The notes: a model not told the origin generated them from the letters alone. A stretch of 64,000 bases of DNA from Chrysophaeum taylorii (GCA_029834535.1 JAQMWT010000077.1:97785-161784), one strand, 5' to 3'. Shown: positions 21,521 through 34,000, counted from the first letter of the stretch. Program-made: numbers and translations.

Positions 21521-24500
21521 AGCACAGCCAGACGACGAAGACCGTGCGGTTCGACAAGCTGGCGAAACGCGGGGAGCTCATGACATCGCCAAGTTTCTCG
21601 ACGAGCGCGGCGGATTCGCCGGGGTCGACGCGGTCTGCGAACACGCTGAGCAGCAGCGTGTCGACGACGCCGGTGAGCCGCGGCCAGGCGGCCGGGAAGC
21701 GGGTCGTGGGGCAGTGGCTGTCGAAGGAGACGCACCTCGGGAGCGGAACGTTCGGGAACGTGTACCGAGGGACCTATTTCAACCAAAAGGTGGCGATCAA
21801 GGAGCTCATCGTCCAGGACCTGTCGAGCGAGAGCATCGCCGAGTTCGAGCGCGAGGCCGAGCTGCACTACCACCTCCGGCACAACAACGTGATCTTGCTG
21901 CTGTGCTACAACGTGGACCCGGCGAACGGGCCGACCTGCATGGTGATGGAGCTGGCCCAGTGCTCGTTGTACGACGTGCTGCACAAGGGCGTCGCCCTAC
22001 CGGCGGCCGACGACCGAGAGCTCAACATCCACACGCGGCTGCGGATCCTCGAGGACGTCGCGTCGGGGCTCATGTTTCTCCACACGCTCGACATCATGCA
22101 CCTCGACCTCAAGAGCCTGAATTTGCTGCTGGACGCCGCGGGCGTCGTGAAACTCGCGGATTTCGGGCTGTCGGTGGTCAAGTCGGAGATCGAGGGATCC
22201 GAGGGCAAGGCGATCGGCTCGCTTCCATACATGGCGCCCGAGCTCATGGTCGACGAGCCCGTCCCCGACAAGTCCTGCGACGTCTACTCGTTCTACGTGG
22301 TGATCTGGGAGGTGATCTGCCGCGCGCAGCCGCACGAGGGTAAGCCCCCTGCGTGGATCATGAAGTTTTCGTCCAAGCGCAAGAAGCGGCTCGACGTCCC
22401 CAAGCACGTCGGGTGTCCCGAGCGCCTCGAGGCGCTCATGATCCGCTGCGCCGAGTTCGAGCCTACGCGGCGGCCGACGATGGAGGCCTGCCAGCGCGCC
22501 ATCTCCGACGTTCGCGCCGACCCTGTCGCCCCGAGCCTGATGCGCGTCGAGCTCCCGGAAAACGCCCTCTTTACGTGCCAGGTCGTCGCGTCGTCCGTCG
22601 ACGTCCTCGACGCGCCGCACACCAAGCTCGACGACGAGCAGACGTTCGCATCGATTATCATGTCGAGCTCCGACCTGTCGTCGCGCTCCGAGATGTCGTC
22701 GAGCCGGGCCGACAGCGACAAGACCGAGGACAGCGCGGCGGCCTTTCACAGCAGCGGCGGCGGCGGCCTCGAGATGCTTGATACGCCGCGCTCGGCCGGG
22801 TCGACTACGGGCCACGGCAGCCTCGCCAACAAGCTCGTGCTTTCCCGTGGCGACAAGTTTTACGTCGAGGCGCACGTCGCGGCCGCCAACGCGCGGGACG
22901 ACGGCGAGGACCAGGTCTACCTGAAGTTGGCCAACGAGGAGGCGTACATCGCCGCGTTCGGTCCCGACGGCGAGATTCTCGTTAAGCTCGTCGACTCGTC
23001 GATCGGCGCCGAACGCCTCGCCGTCGAGGCCCGCGAGCGCGGGATCGGCGCGGTCATCGAGGGCCTGCTCTTCCACCTCGCGACCATGCACGCCGAGGCC
23101 GTGCTCCGGCTCCTCGCGTGCATCTTCGAAATCCTAGCAGCTCCCGACGACGAGGAAGAAAACGGTGGCGCCGACGACGACGAGGCCGCCATGAGCGACG
23201 CGATGCGCGTCAAGGCCTGCCGCCGCGTCGTCGCATCGCTCGCTATTTTTTCCGAAGACGCCCACGTCCAGCTCGCCGGCGTCTCTGCCGTCGTCAACCT
23301 CGCGCTCGACGCCGTCGGCCGCGGCGCGCTCGCCAAATTTGGGGCCTGCGCGGCCGTCGTCTCGGCGCTGAGGACGCACGGCCAGCGGGGCGACCGCGCC
23401 TTCGAGCTCCAGCGCGTCTGCGCCGAGGCCATTCTCAATCTCCTTTCGGACGACACCAACGCCCCGGCGTTGAAGGCGGCCGGCGCGGCGTGCGCCCTCC
23501 TCCGCGTCGTCGAGGGCCTCGTCCGAGCGCAGGAGGCAGGGACGCGCTCCTCGGCGGCCGACGTCCGCCGCCGCGAGCGCCGCGTCGCGGCGCGCGCCTG
23601 GACCTCGCTCGCGCGTCTCGCGAGCGCCGAGCCGCGACCGCGCGCCTCTTCTTCTTCTTCAAAGTCGAACGCCTCGGCGGCCTCCAACGCTTCGCACTTC
23701 TTGGCATCGGCGGCCGCGTCGCCCCCGGCGCCTTCGACGCTACGGCCCCTCGCGGCGGCCGCGCCTCTCCGCGCGCGCAAGAGCTCGGCGGCTTCTTCTT
23801 TTTCTTCTTCTTCTACCGCCTTATCGAGATTCGCCAACGTGGGAGAGGCCGACGACGTGCCCGCGCTCCTGCGCGACTTCAACGCGGCTCGGCTCACCGT
23901 CCTCAGCGCGGACGACGCGGCCAAAGCGATCGCCGACCGGAACGCCAACTCGGCCGCGTTCGATCCCGACGACGACGAAGAGGAGGACGACAACGCGGTC
24001 GTCATCATCGACGAGGTCGAGGCCGTGTCGTCCTCGCTCGAGGCGCCCGCGGCGGCCCCCAATCCGTGCGTCGTGCCTCCCGACGACAACGGCCGCGGCG
24101 CTTCGTCGCTCCTCTCGGCGTGCTGCCACGCGATGCAGTCGTTCGCGACCATGCCGACGCGCGGCGACGTGCCCCCGCTCTCGGACGCGCTCCTCGACGC
24201 CGGCGCCGCGCGCACCCTCGAACGCGCGCTGCGGTGCGCGCTGGAAAACTCGGTCAAGGCGCGACGACTGCTCTCGCGCAACGGACTTCTCGAGGCGGAC
24301 GACCTCGCGAGGCGCGCGTGCGCGGCCATCATGGCCCTCGCGGCGGCGAGCTCGCGCGCGCGCATGCTTCTCGGCGAAGTCGGGGTCTGCGAGGCCGCCG
24401 TCGACGTCGCCCGCGACATATGCTTCATGGACCCCGACGCCCCCCGCGACGACAACGGCCGCCTCCGCTACTACGCGGTCGGCGCGCTCTCGAACCTCGC

Positions 24501-25032
24501 CTTCTCGGCGCCCTACAATCGCGAGCGCCTCGACAACGCCGGCGCGCTCCAGGCCATCGCCGCGTGCGCCGAGGCCGCGAGCGACGACCTTGACCAGCAA
24601 CGCCTCTGCTGCCGCGCCTTCTGCACGCTCGGCACCATCGAGGTCTCGGACGACGCCGACGATCCGCGACGCCTCGAGGACAAACACCTCGCCGTCGTCA
24701 CGCAAGCCATGCTCTCCTACGACGACGCGCAGCTCCAGCACCTCGGCTGCGCGGCCATCATTAACCTCGCCGCCGAGACCCGCCATCGAAGAGCACTCGG
24801 CCGAGTCGACGCCTGCGAAGCCGTCACCGCCGCCCTCAAGGCCCATCCCATGGACGCGAGGGTCCAGGAGTACGGCTTCCGCGCTGCCGTCTACCTCGCG
24901 CGAGACGACCCGGAAAATCGGGAGCGTTTCTACGCCCACGGCGTCCGTCGACTCGCCGCCTCCGCCGCCAGGCTTTTTGCTGGAAACCCCGCCGTCCTCG
25001 CCTGGGCCCAGCGACTACAAAAAGAGCTGTAG
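20383..25032 (+). CDS. PH domain - TKL protein kinase - armadillo repeat protein
   Basis: Exons 20383-20742, 20794-20879 and 20940-25032 sum to 4,539 nt (1,512 residues); introns are 51 and 60 nt. An N-terminal PH domain (about 45-165) spans all three exons: SWLMMKRGGL, WKRRFVKIEGEQLLLY, ALYAFNTTEASG and RARWLRALVAHG. A Ser/Ala-rich linker follows. The kinase (about 404-670) has GSGTFGNVY, VAIKEL, HLDLKSLNLLLD, DFGLS and SLPYMAPE, and is intact and TKL-like (HxDLKSxN). From about 850 the chain is helical with armadillo-like units (e.g. CAAIINLAAETRHRRALGRV). Likely a phosphoinositide-recruited signalling kinase; the pathway is unknown. Start is the first in-frame ATG; ATG 20530 is an alternative. 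Confidence in the splice model is good because the PH fold reads through both junctions. Confidence 0.85.
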
Positions 25033-25085
25033 ACTACTTGAGGTGCTGGTGCTCGGACGGACCGCCCTCCGACGATCTCTCTCGC

Positions 25086-25121
<36 letters not shown>

Positions 25122-25469
25122 CTGCTCTATTATCTACCGCCGCACCAAAGCCCTTGCTGTGCGCCCTCCTATATCCATCCTCGCAATCCTCTTGTTGCTT
25201 CTTCGCTTTCTCGGGTTAAGATGGCTCTTTCTTTCGTGACGATGTGTTGTTGTCGAAGAACGAGATGCGGCGGCCCGTTCGGGACAGACACCTTCTACGC
25301 TCACAACTCGTGCGCTACGCTGCTTTCGGACTCAGCGGCGCCACGTGGGAGGGAGGGAGGGAGGGAGGGAGGGCGTGCTGCTGCTCTTTTCGGACTCGAA
25401 GATGAAGAAGAAGAAGAAGAAGAAGAAGAAGAAGAAGAAGAAGAGTCTTCTTCTGAGCCGACCGTCTCC

Positions 25470-25520
<51 letters not shown>

Positions 25521-25946
25521 AAGGTCCGCCCCTTTGATTGATTGATTTATTGCCGAATTCGTCGGAATTCTGCAAGGAACCACGCGCGCGTTCGCGCGCG
25601 CGCTTTTTATGGAATGTCGTGTAGGTCTGTAGGCAGGTCGGTAGGCACGATAGACAGACTCCGAGTAAAAACCCAGTTCGCACTGCATCGCAACGCAAAG
25701 AAGCTTAATAAGACGACGAGCCACAAGGGCACGCACGGGAAGAAGATGTGGATTTGTATTATGCCCCAGGAGGGGACCCTTCCTTCTCCCCTCGCGCGCA
25801 GCACCCTGGTCTCGGCCGATTATTATAATAAAATCGGCACGTGGACGCGTCAACGAACGATCTCGCACTTTTATTACTTACTTAAGCGGGCAGAGTGGTA
25901 AATACGCACATCAGAAGCGCCACAAACCGAGATAGGGGGGATCTTG
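25033..25946. repeat. Microsatellite-rich spacer
   Basis: The 914-bp spacer between convergent genes holds (CAGA)n at 25086-25120, (GGGA)n at 25348-25372, (GAA)n at 25402-25444 and (GAT)n at 25470-25520, plus a GCGCGCG palindrome near 25583. Frames across it (poly-E/poly-D, poly-I/poly-H) are repeat artefacts. No gene is visible. Confidence 0.85.
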
Positions 25947-27462
25947 TCAGCTGGCCTGGAGGAGACAGTCACGGACGACGTCACGCATCAAGACGGGGTC
26001 CGCGCGACCGCCCGAGGCAGCGAGGGCCTTGCCTATGAAAAGTTTCTCGAGATTTTTCTTGCCGGCGTGGTAGGCGGCGAGTTCGTTGGGGTGCGCGTCG
26101 AGAGCCTCTCGCGCGAATTGGCGCAGCGCGGCCACGTCGCTGATGCGGGCTAACCCCCTTTCGAAAACGAGGTCTTCGACCGACGAGGAGGTACGTCGCT
26201 GGAGGAGGTCGGGCAGGAGGTCCTTGGCGGCGCGGCGGGAGACGGTACCTTGGTCGAGCAAGGCCAAAAGTTCGGCGAGATCAACGGGCGAGAGGTTCGA
26301 GTCGGCGATGGTGTCGAACTCGAGCTTGCGGAGCGCGCCCGCGACGTCGCCGAGAATCCAGGCAGCCGTCGGCTTTGGTTTTGCGCCGTGCGCGACGCAC
26401 GCGTCGAAGAAGGCGACCTGCCAAAGATTCAGTAACGATATCCGCGAGGTATCATCGAGACGCGGGGACGCGTGCCGTGCGACCGTAGTCGTCGGCGTCG
26501 ACGAGGCCCGCCGCGGCGAGGGGGTCGAGACGTTTTCGGAGGCGCGCCCTCACGGCCGCGGGGATGTGGGGCTCGATCTCGCGGCGCAGCGCGTCGACGT
26601 GGTCGGCGACCGAGCGGCCGACAAGACTTTCGAGTGGCCGCGGCGGCAGGTCAGGCTCTGGTGCGTACCTGTAGACCTCGGCGCCGCCCTTGGCGCGCGA
26701 TCGAACCGTCTCGCCGCCGTCCCACGATCTCGTCTCCTGCGCGACGACACCCCCGGCATCGTAGATCTCCGCCTGGCGCCGCGCCTCGTAGTCGCACGCT
26801 GCCCTCACCGCCCGCAGCGAGTTGAGGTTCTTCACTTCGACCTTGGGCCGCAGGTGATCGTCGTCTCGCACCGAGACGTTCACGTCGACGCGCATCGAAC
26901 CCTCCTCGAACCGGGCCTCGGAGGCCCCCGCGCGCCGCAGGACTCGCTGGATTTCGCGAGCGCACGCCGCCGCCTCCGATCCCGACTCGAGCTCGGGCAG
27001 CGTCACGATTTCCACCAGCGCCCGCCCGCACCGGTTATAGTCCACGTCGATCGCGTCCCCGCGGTACGTCGTCTTCGCCGAGTCCTCCTCGAAGTGCGCG
27101 CCCTCGAGACCCACGCGACGCAACACCCCCTCTGCCTCGAACTCGACGCAACCCCCCGCGCCCAACCCTTTCCGCCGCTGCGTGATCTGGTAGCCCTTGG
27201 GCAGGTCGGGATACGAGTAGGACTTGCGGTCGAACTCCAGAGTCTCGGAGATACTCGAGCACCGCAGCGCCGCGGCGGCACGCAACGCCACACGGACGGC
27301 ATCCAGGTTCAACACGGGCAGGCTCCCGGCTTCGCCCAAACAAATCGCGCACGTGTTCGAGTTCGCCTCGCTCGGTGTTGTAGGACAAAAGCAGAACGCC
27401 TTACGCGCGCTCAGCACTTGCGCGTGGACCTCCAGCCCGATCACCGTCCGCCATCGCCTCAT
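25947..27462 (-). CDS. gatB: Aspartyl/glutamyl-tRNA(Asn/Gln) amidotransferase subunit B
   Basis: Minus-strand exons are 26470-27462 and 25947-26417 with a 52-nt intron; 1,464 nt gives 487 residues, the normal GatB length. GLEVHAQV, the CFCPTTP...CAICLG cysteine pairs, KSYSYPDLPKGYQITQ, GRALVEIVTLPE and FEEGSMRVDVNVSVR are GatB hallmarks. The second exon encodes the GatB/YqeY tail domain (AAWILGDVAGALRK, LLALLDQGTVS, ALDAHPNELAAYHAGKK). GatB is the kinase-like subunit of the complex that converts misacylated Glu-tRNA(Gln) to Gln-tRNA(Gln) in bacteria, mitochondria and plastids. The first ATG (27462) gives MRRWRTVIGLEV with no room for a transit peptide; upstream codons continue in frame without an ATG, so an upstream exon or a non-ATG start is possible. 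Confidence 0.93.
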
Positions 27463-27943
27463 CACGAAGCCTGCCGGCCTAAAGTGGGGTCTCCTCCTAT
27501 ATCGCTCGCAAAAACAACCGGGTGGCAATCCTTGCTTGCTCTCGGAGCTACTAGTGAGCTGTTGTCGACGCGCGCTTTCGGCCTTCTCTTGCCTCGGATA
27601 TTCGGTCACCCTCCGTTGTACCGGAACTGGGCATTGTTACCAACCTCGATTTTGCCGTTCTAATCTGCCGCCTAGAGGTCAGTTTGTCCCATGTCGGCGA
27701 GCGCACACGGACCGTGTGGCAAAAAGGTGCACGCGATCTCAGAGAGAATCATATTGCTGCTGAGAAACCAGTCGATCCAGTCAAAGGCGCCGTGCACGGC
27801 AAAAAAAATCCTCGAACTTGGCAACTACCCGTACTGCTGCCCATAATAGCCACCGCCTGCCCGACTGTCGGCAACTCTCGGTTGTTGTCGTCGATCTTTG
27901 GCCCGTAGCCTCGCCTCGGGCCCATCACTTTTAATGGAGGCGC
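27463..27943. other. Upstream flank of gatB; no gene seen
   Basis: The frame of gatB stays open upstream for about 50 codons without an ATG. The rest is short frames without recognisable content. Any gatB promoter or leader exon should lie here. Confidence 0.5.
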
Positions 27944-28395
27944 TCACACGTGGTGTATTAACAACGTCGTCGACCTTGTCAGTGATGAGTTTGGAGATTT
28001 CGAAAAGTGTTGTTCATTGTGTCGTGATGCGTGCCTGTTCTCTATAGGGCAGCGCTGGGAGCGGGCGGCGGGCTCCAGCACGCCGCGCAGCAGCACGCTG
28101 AATAACCACCACTCCTCGTTGGCGTTCACCACGTTGTACACCACTATGTGATTCGTTCTCTTGGCCCGACCTCGTAGAGATCGATGAGCAGACGGGAGAA
28201 ACTGTGATGGTGTAAAATGAGACTCGTGCCGAACGCTTCCGCAAACACGAGGTTTTCTTTCCAGTTTTCGCTGGCCGGCGATTGAAGCCGATTAACCCAC
28301 TTTCCACATTCTCGGCACAAATTTTGCGCCGAGATTGGCGTCAAAAACGCCGAGCAGAGTAACCTTCTTCTTAAATGACAAGTGGGAAAGAACAC
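27944..28395 (-). pseudogene. Disrupted reading frame of unknown protein
   Basis: Two adjoining minus frames read as one broken protein. The upstream one (28144-28395) has AQNLCRECGKWVNRL and FSRLLIDLYEVGPRERIT and stops at TAG. The next (27944-28144) begins one base out of register and continues VVYNVVNANEEWWLF and LLRGVLEPAA. No intron of any reasonable size can bridge them because the frames abut within a few bases. I do not recognise the family; the CxxC and charged composition look like genuine former coding sequence. A sequencing indel is the alternative. Confidence 0.4.
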
Positions 28396-28470
28396 ACTAA
28401 TAATGTGGGCTAGAAGTATGCCGGAGTGAATTCAGACTGCTCTTCCCACTTGCAATGAAAGACAATGGGC

Positions 28471-28504
28471 CTAGCTAATGTCGCCTGTGACAATCTCGGG
28501 GAAT

Positions 28505-28535
<31 letters not shown>

Positions 28536-30810
28536 CGACGTGGTCGTCAACTGGGGGCGGCGCTGCGTGTGCCAGAGTTGCCGCTACTGGAACGTTGTCA
28601 TCGTTGTCGTCATCGCCTTCTAGGGGGGGAGCTGCGGAGGCCGCCGCATTCAGATCAGCCTCCGGAGGAATGTTCTCGTCGTCTAGAGGTGGACGTTTCG
28701 CGGCGGGCGCTGGTGCCACTAGATCTGCGGAGAAAACTTCGACTGCGGGCGTGTCCTGTGTCGGTGCTCCACCTACCGGCGGCTCCACGATGATGTCCTC
28801 ACTAGGTCTAGCTGGTGCCGGCCCTAGACTCTTGTTATTCTCCTCAGCCGAATTCCGCTCCGTCGCGTTTTCGCCGCGCTGCGTACCGGGCGATGTGAAA
28901 TCATCATCAGATCGTCCCAGATTAGTCGCCTCGCGGTCATCTGATGGTGCGTCGATGGCCATGCGGTCGTCGTCTGCTGGCCATTCGCTGCGCAGCTGTC
29001 GCTCGTCTCCGGCTATCTCCGACTCGTCGCGCCGAGATTGTTGTTGTTGTTGCTCTTGGCGGCGATGTTCCGCGTGTCGGTCGCTCGTATCAGAAGCCAC
29101 GACAGGCGGCGACGATAAATGGTTGGTACTGTCAGGAGGTTCGCGGTGCGGGATCGGCTGGCGGAAGGGCGGGGCTCGAGGTCGCACGAGGGTGTCGACG
29201 ACGCAGCGGAGATCAAGTATGACCGCGTCTACGGCGTCGCTCGTGTCGAGGAGAGTCGTCGCGCGCTTGGCGGCGGCGACGAGTGGCGGTCGATCGCCGG
29301 TAGCTCGCGGCGTGGCTAGCGCGGCCTTGGCGAACCTGAGGCCCGCAGCGCGCACGGCATCATCGCGCCAGAAAACGAAACAATCGTCGGGCGAATCCGC
29401 AAGAGCGAAGAGATCTGCGGCGAGCGAGTCGACGAGGTCCCGAGCGTCGTTGGCAAGACTACACGCGTAGACCAGAGTCGTGAGCGCTTCGAGTGCGGCC
29501 TTCGTGAGGTCGGCGCTGCCGCGGCCGTCTTTAGTATTACGGCGGAGTTTGGCCGGCCCCTTCTCGGGACGACGGCGCTTGCGCTTGCGGGACGGTTCTG
29601 CGTCGTCGTCGTCGTCGTCGTCGTCGTGGGGTTCACACTCCGCGGGTATCACCAAGGCGGTGACGAGGGCGACGAGTGGCTTTACGGCGGCTTCGAGGCC
29701 CACGCCCGGGCCGAGCGTCCTGGCGGCGAGGCCGACCGTCGCGACGGTTCGAGCGTCGCACAACGCGGGCGCGAGCGCGGCGCGCGCCAAAAACGAGGCG
29801 TGTCTGCGGGCCAAGTGCGGCCCCAGGACACGCAGGGTGGCTTGCAGGAGCAGAGTCTGGGCGCGGCGGACTGCGGGCGCCGCGAGCGCGAGCAGCGGCT
29901 CGTCCGCGCGCGTCTCGGCGAGCGCTCGTATCGAGGAAAGGACGGGCGCAACGGGCAGCGCGGCGTCGGCGCACCACGCCGCGGCGCCAAGTGCCGCGAC
30001 GGCGGCATCGACGGTGCCATCTAGACGGCGGCTTAGGGTGCTCGCGGCGCGCACCACGGATAGCGACTCCGAGGACGCCTCGGCGGCGGCCTCGTCGAGC
30101 GCGGCCGCGAGTCGAGCGCACAGGCGCTCGGTCGCGAGGCATGCGCGGTTCGACGACGTGCGGTGCCAGAGCGCGGCGAGAGCCGCGACGGCGCCGCGGC
30201 GCACGGAGACGGTACCGTGGTCGAGCAGCGGGACGAGCCGCGGTTCGACGCGCTCGAGCGCCTTTCGCGCCGCCGCGGGAGCGTGGCACGCGACCACGAC
30301 GGCGTAGAGTTCGAGCGCCTCGAGGACCGAAGACTCGAGTCTCGGCTCGAGCGCTTTCTCGGCGATGGTCGCCGCCGCGCTCTCGATCTCGATGACGCAC
30401 GCCGGCGGCAGAGCGTCGACGCGGCCGCAGACGACGCGCACTAAAGCTGCCCACGACGCGCGCAGCCGAGTCGCGTCGTCGCCGCGCTCGTCCCACCAAG
30501 TCGCCTCCCACGACAGAAGCCGGCGCAGCAAGCTCGGCGGGACATCGCGCAAGGCATCTGCTTGCGCACATAGCAACCGCGCGCCGACTTCGAGCGCGGC
30601 GAACCTCGCCGCTGACGACGAGGCGTCGGCGAGCGTGGCAACGGTACTCGCGCAGGCGCCGACGGCGGCGGCGTCGAGCGTTGGAACGTGCGCTTCAACC
30701 AGCGGCGCGCCAACCTCGACGACGAACGAGATGGGGTCCTCCTCCTCCTCGGATAGCACGCCGGCGATGACCGAATCCTTGATCAAGGACACGACGCGGA
30801 CGGTGTTCAT
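28471..30810 (-). CDS. Putative PELP1/RIX1-like HEAT-repeat protein
   Basis: Single-exon frame of 779 codons starting MNTVRVVSLIKDS. The first 500 residues are alpha-helical and HEAT-like, with a RIX1-type start (ARFAALEVGARLL...RASWAALVRVVCGRV). A basic stretch (SRKRKRRRPEKG) looks like a nuclear signal. The tail is Pro/Glu/Asp-rich and ends in an Asp run followed by EFPEIV, resembling the acidic end of plant RIX1 homologues. RIX1/PELP1 works with TEX10/IPI1 and WDR18/IPI3 in 60S ribosomal subunit maturation and chromatin. The assignment rests on layout and weak local similarity; a different HEAT-repeat protein is possible. It is transcribed divergently from SCC2. Confidence 0.45.
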
Positions 30811-31048
30811 CTTGAAATCCGAGGGTAAGGAATAATAATAAGTTTTGAATGTAGGAAGAAGAAGAAGAAGAAGAAACGGAGTGGACGGCCGTTGGCGGTG
30901 TATCTCCGGGCGTTCGCGTGAAGGTTTGAAATCATCTCCCAGGTGGCGACGCGGAAGGCGGCCTTGGTGGGTGTGGGTCGCACAGTTTGGACGGCCACTC
31001 GATCGTTAGAACGGTGCTAGCTGCGGTAGAGGAGGCTTCCAACCAGAG
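30811..31048. promoter_or_regulatory. Divergent promoter region (PELP1-like / SCC2)
   Basis: This 238-bp spacer lies between start codons on opposite strands. It contains a (GAA)6-7 purine run at about 30857-30877 and a palindromic GGCCGTTGGCGG-type stretch. No other gene fits, so both promoters must be here or in the coding ends. Confidence 0.5.
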
Positions 31049-34000
31049 ATGTCCTCGTTTTCTTCTTCTTCTTCTTCGCCGTCAAAGCAACGATCGCGGG
31101 TGGGGCAACAACTGGTGACGGTTCGCACGCGGTTGCGGAAGAATTTTGTCGGGTATGGAGAATACGACGGCGAGGTCGTGAGCATCGACGGCGGGAAGTG
31201 CGACATCGAGTGGTCGGATGGGTCGAGGCGCACGATGAAGTTGGAGGTCGAGGCGCGACGCGGCGTCTTCGAGGGCGACGAGAACGACGTGCCGCCCGCG
31301 CAGACTCCCGTGCGGCAGAAGAAGGGCATCATCGCCAAGCGCCTCAAGCCGCGACGCAAGACCCGCGAGTCAACGGTGATGCCGAGGGACGCTTTGGTCG
31401 CGCGCCGCGTCGAGTACGAGAGCGACGGCGAGAAGCAGACCCCGCCGAGCCCTTCTTCTTCCGAGGAACCGCCGCTCCCCGAGACCCCGCCATCCGAGAC
31501 GGCGGCAGCTCCCACGGAGGATGAGGGCGACGACACGGGGGACCTGTCGCGTCTGTGGCGCGACGTGGCTCACGTGCTCGAGACGCGACGGCGGCCTCTG
31601 AGCCAGATCGACGACCGGCTCGAGTTGGTCGAACGAGGGCTGCGCGCGGCCGAGGTGCGGATTGCCGATAAGAAGGACGCGCCCGTCGTGGTGCTGGAGG
31701 CATGCGCGATGTGTCTCCGGGTGGTCACGGCCGAGGACCGCTTCTTCCGGGCCGACCTCGTTACGGCGTGCCTGGAGGCATTCCGCGACGTCGCGACCAA
31801 CCGAATCGTGCCCGCCCTCCGAGAACAGCACCAGCAGCAGCACAAGTCGTCGCGGAAGCGCAAGGCCGACGATGACGACGCGCATGTGGTGGCGGCGACG
31901 GACCCCCTGGCCGACGAGACCCTCGTTCCGCAATTCGAGGAAACGCTCGGTCGGGGGCGCGACCTACTCGCGGCGCGAGCGTGCGAAGAGCGGCACGCCG
32001 GAGTGATGTGCGACGCCGCGCTCAAGATTCTCGCGGTCCTCGCCGAGGTCGACGCGGTCGACAGCGGCGTTGCCAAGAAGACCAAAAAGACAAGCGCCGC
32101 GCGCCCGACAGAGGCTCTCGCATGTACCGCGCTCGCAGTTGTCGCGACCGCCTTCGCCGCGTACCCCTCGCACCGCTCGACGATTTTGGGCGAGGCTGTA
32201 GCGCTCGCGCGCGCCGAGCAGCGCGCCTCGTTTCGTGTCGTCGACGGCGCGCACTACGCGGCCGACGGCAAGCCCGTGGCCATCCGTCTCACCTCGGCTC
32301 TCGCCATGTCCTGATTTTCCGGCGTCCTTGTCGTCGAGTCTCTTTCCGTCGACGCTTACGAATGATAAATAGGTTGCTCGTGCAGCACTCGCTCGGCGAT
32401 CGGCGAGGCGACGACCCACCAAAGTTCGAGACGGCGATGCGCGTCGCCAAGTTCTACTGCACGGCGGTCATCGATCGATGCAAAAATGCCCCGGAGTGGC
32501 GAGCATCGGCCAAGCTGCTGGTCGACGACGTGACGGCCGTCCTCGTCGTGCCCGACTGGCCCGCCGCGGAGACCTTATCGCACGCGCTCGCCACCGTCCT
32601 GGTCGCCGAACTCAACGCGCCGCTCTCGAAGAAAAAGGGGGCCCTCGACTTCGTCGGCTTCGTCATTGACATGCTCGCTCCCCTGGCGGCCAGCATCAAG
32701 CGGATCGAGGTCGCCGCCCACCCGATCGACCTCCCGAGGAGCGAGGCACCGGCCGCCGATGACGAAGGGTGTTCGACCGCCAAAAAATCCAAGGCCACGC
32801 GGTCGACCAGGGGCAAAAAGCGGCGAGCCGAGGAGCCGGCCTTCAACTTGTCGGCAGACATCGAGCAACGCGTTGCGCTGCAGCAGTTGTTGCTGAATGC
32901 TATCGGCGAGCGCACGGCCTCAGAGCCGTGGATGGCCAACGCTCGCGCGTACCAAGTCGCTCGCTGGTACGCCGCGCTGCCCGCGGACTCGGCAGACCAC
33001 GTTCATCGGCACGTGGTGCGGCAGTGGTTTGCTGCGGACGGCCACTCGCGCAGTTTGCGCCGAGGCACCTGGGACGTTGTCCTTCCCGCGCGCGACCTCG
33101 CTCCGGTGGCCCGCCGCGTTTTCGTCGAGTCTTCGGGCCTCGCCCGCGCGCTCGGGCTGCTCGTGACGTCGCTCGCGAACCAGCTTGCCCGGGAGAACGC
33201 CTCCCTGCGATCGCGCGCCGTCAAGGCGCTCGATGAAGTCGTCCGCGTCGACGCATCGCTCATGGCCAACGACATCGTCCGAGCGACTGTGGCGTCGCGC
33301 TTCCGCGACGAGGCAATCTCCGTGAGTAGTAGTTATCGAGTCCGAAGTGTCTGCCTTCGTTTCATACGCCCTGCGGTAGGTGCGCCAAGCGGCCGTCGAG
33401 CTCGTCGGCGCCCACGCGTTGGCGTCGTCGTGGGAGACGTACGAGTCGTACCACGACGCACTCCTCGCTCGGCTCGCCGACTGCGGCGTCTCCGTTCGCA
33501 AGAGCGTCGTCCGCATCCTGCGCTCGGCACTCGAGGCGAATGCGACGCACGCCGTGCACAAGCACACTCTGGCGCTGCTCATTGAGCGTGCTTCGGTGCT
33601 CGACGAGGAACAGACGATCAAGGATCTCATCCTGACCGTGGTTCGCGATGTCTGGTTCTCCGCCGCCGCCGCCGCAGACGCGGACAAAAAAGGCTCGCCG
33701 CGCGCCGCGGCAAAGAGACCCAAGAATACGACGACGACGACGTGTCACCCCAGGGGGCTGCCCGAGCTCGACGTGACGACGCGTCAGATCATCGACGTCG
33801 TTGCGACCTCGCGCAGCTCCGAGTGGGTCTCGGGCGTGGTTAATTCCGCGCTCCAGGACGCCTCCAACGTCGTGAAGAGCGAAGAGGCATCTACTGCCAA
33901 GGCGACGCGGGAGTACAAGCGTCGCCACGCCTCGGTCGAACGCGCCGCGACCCACGTGGACGCGTTGGTCGAACATCTGCTACGCCTCGACGAGTTTCGG

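Noticed and set aside
22917-24455. 512-codon minus-strand open frame
   Set aside because: Opposite the armadillo region of the kinase gene; the plus frame has clear domains, the minus frame is Ala/Ser/Arg-rich without any.
25332-25868. 178-codon minus frame with poly-Ile and poly-Phe
   Set aside because: Consists of (GAT)n and (GAA)n complements; no conserved content.
26086-27663. 525-codon plus frame
   Set aside because: Antisense of gatB, whose family motifs are unambiguous on the minus strand.
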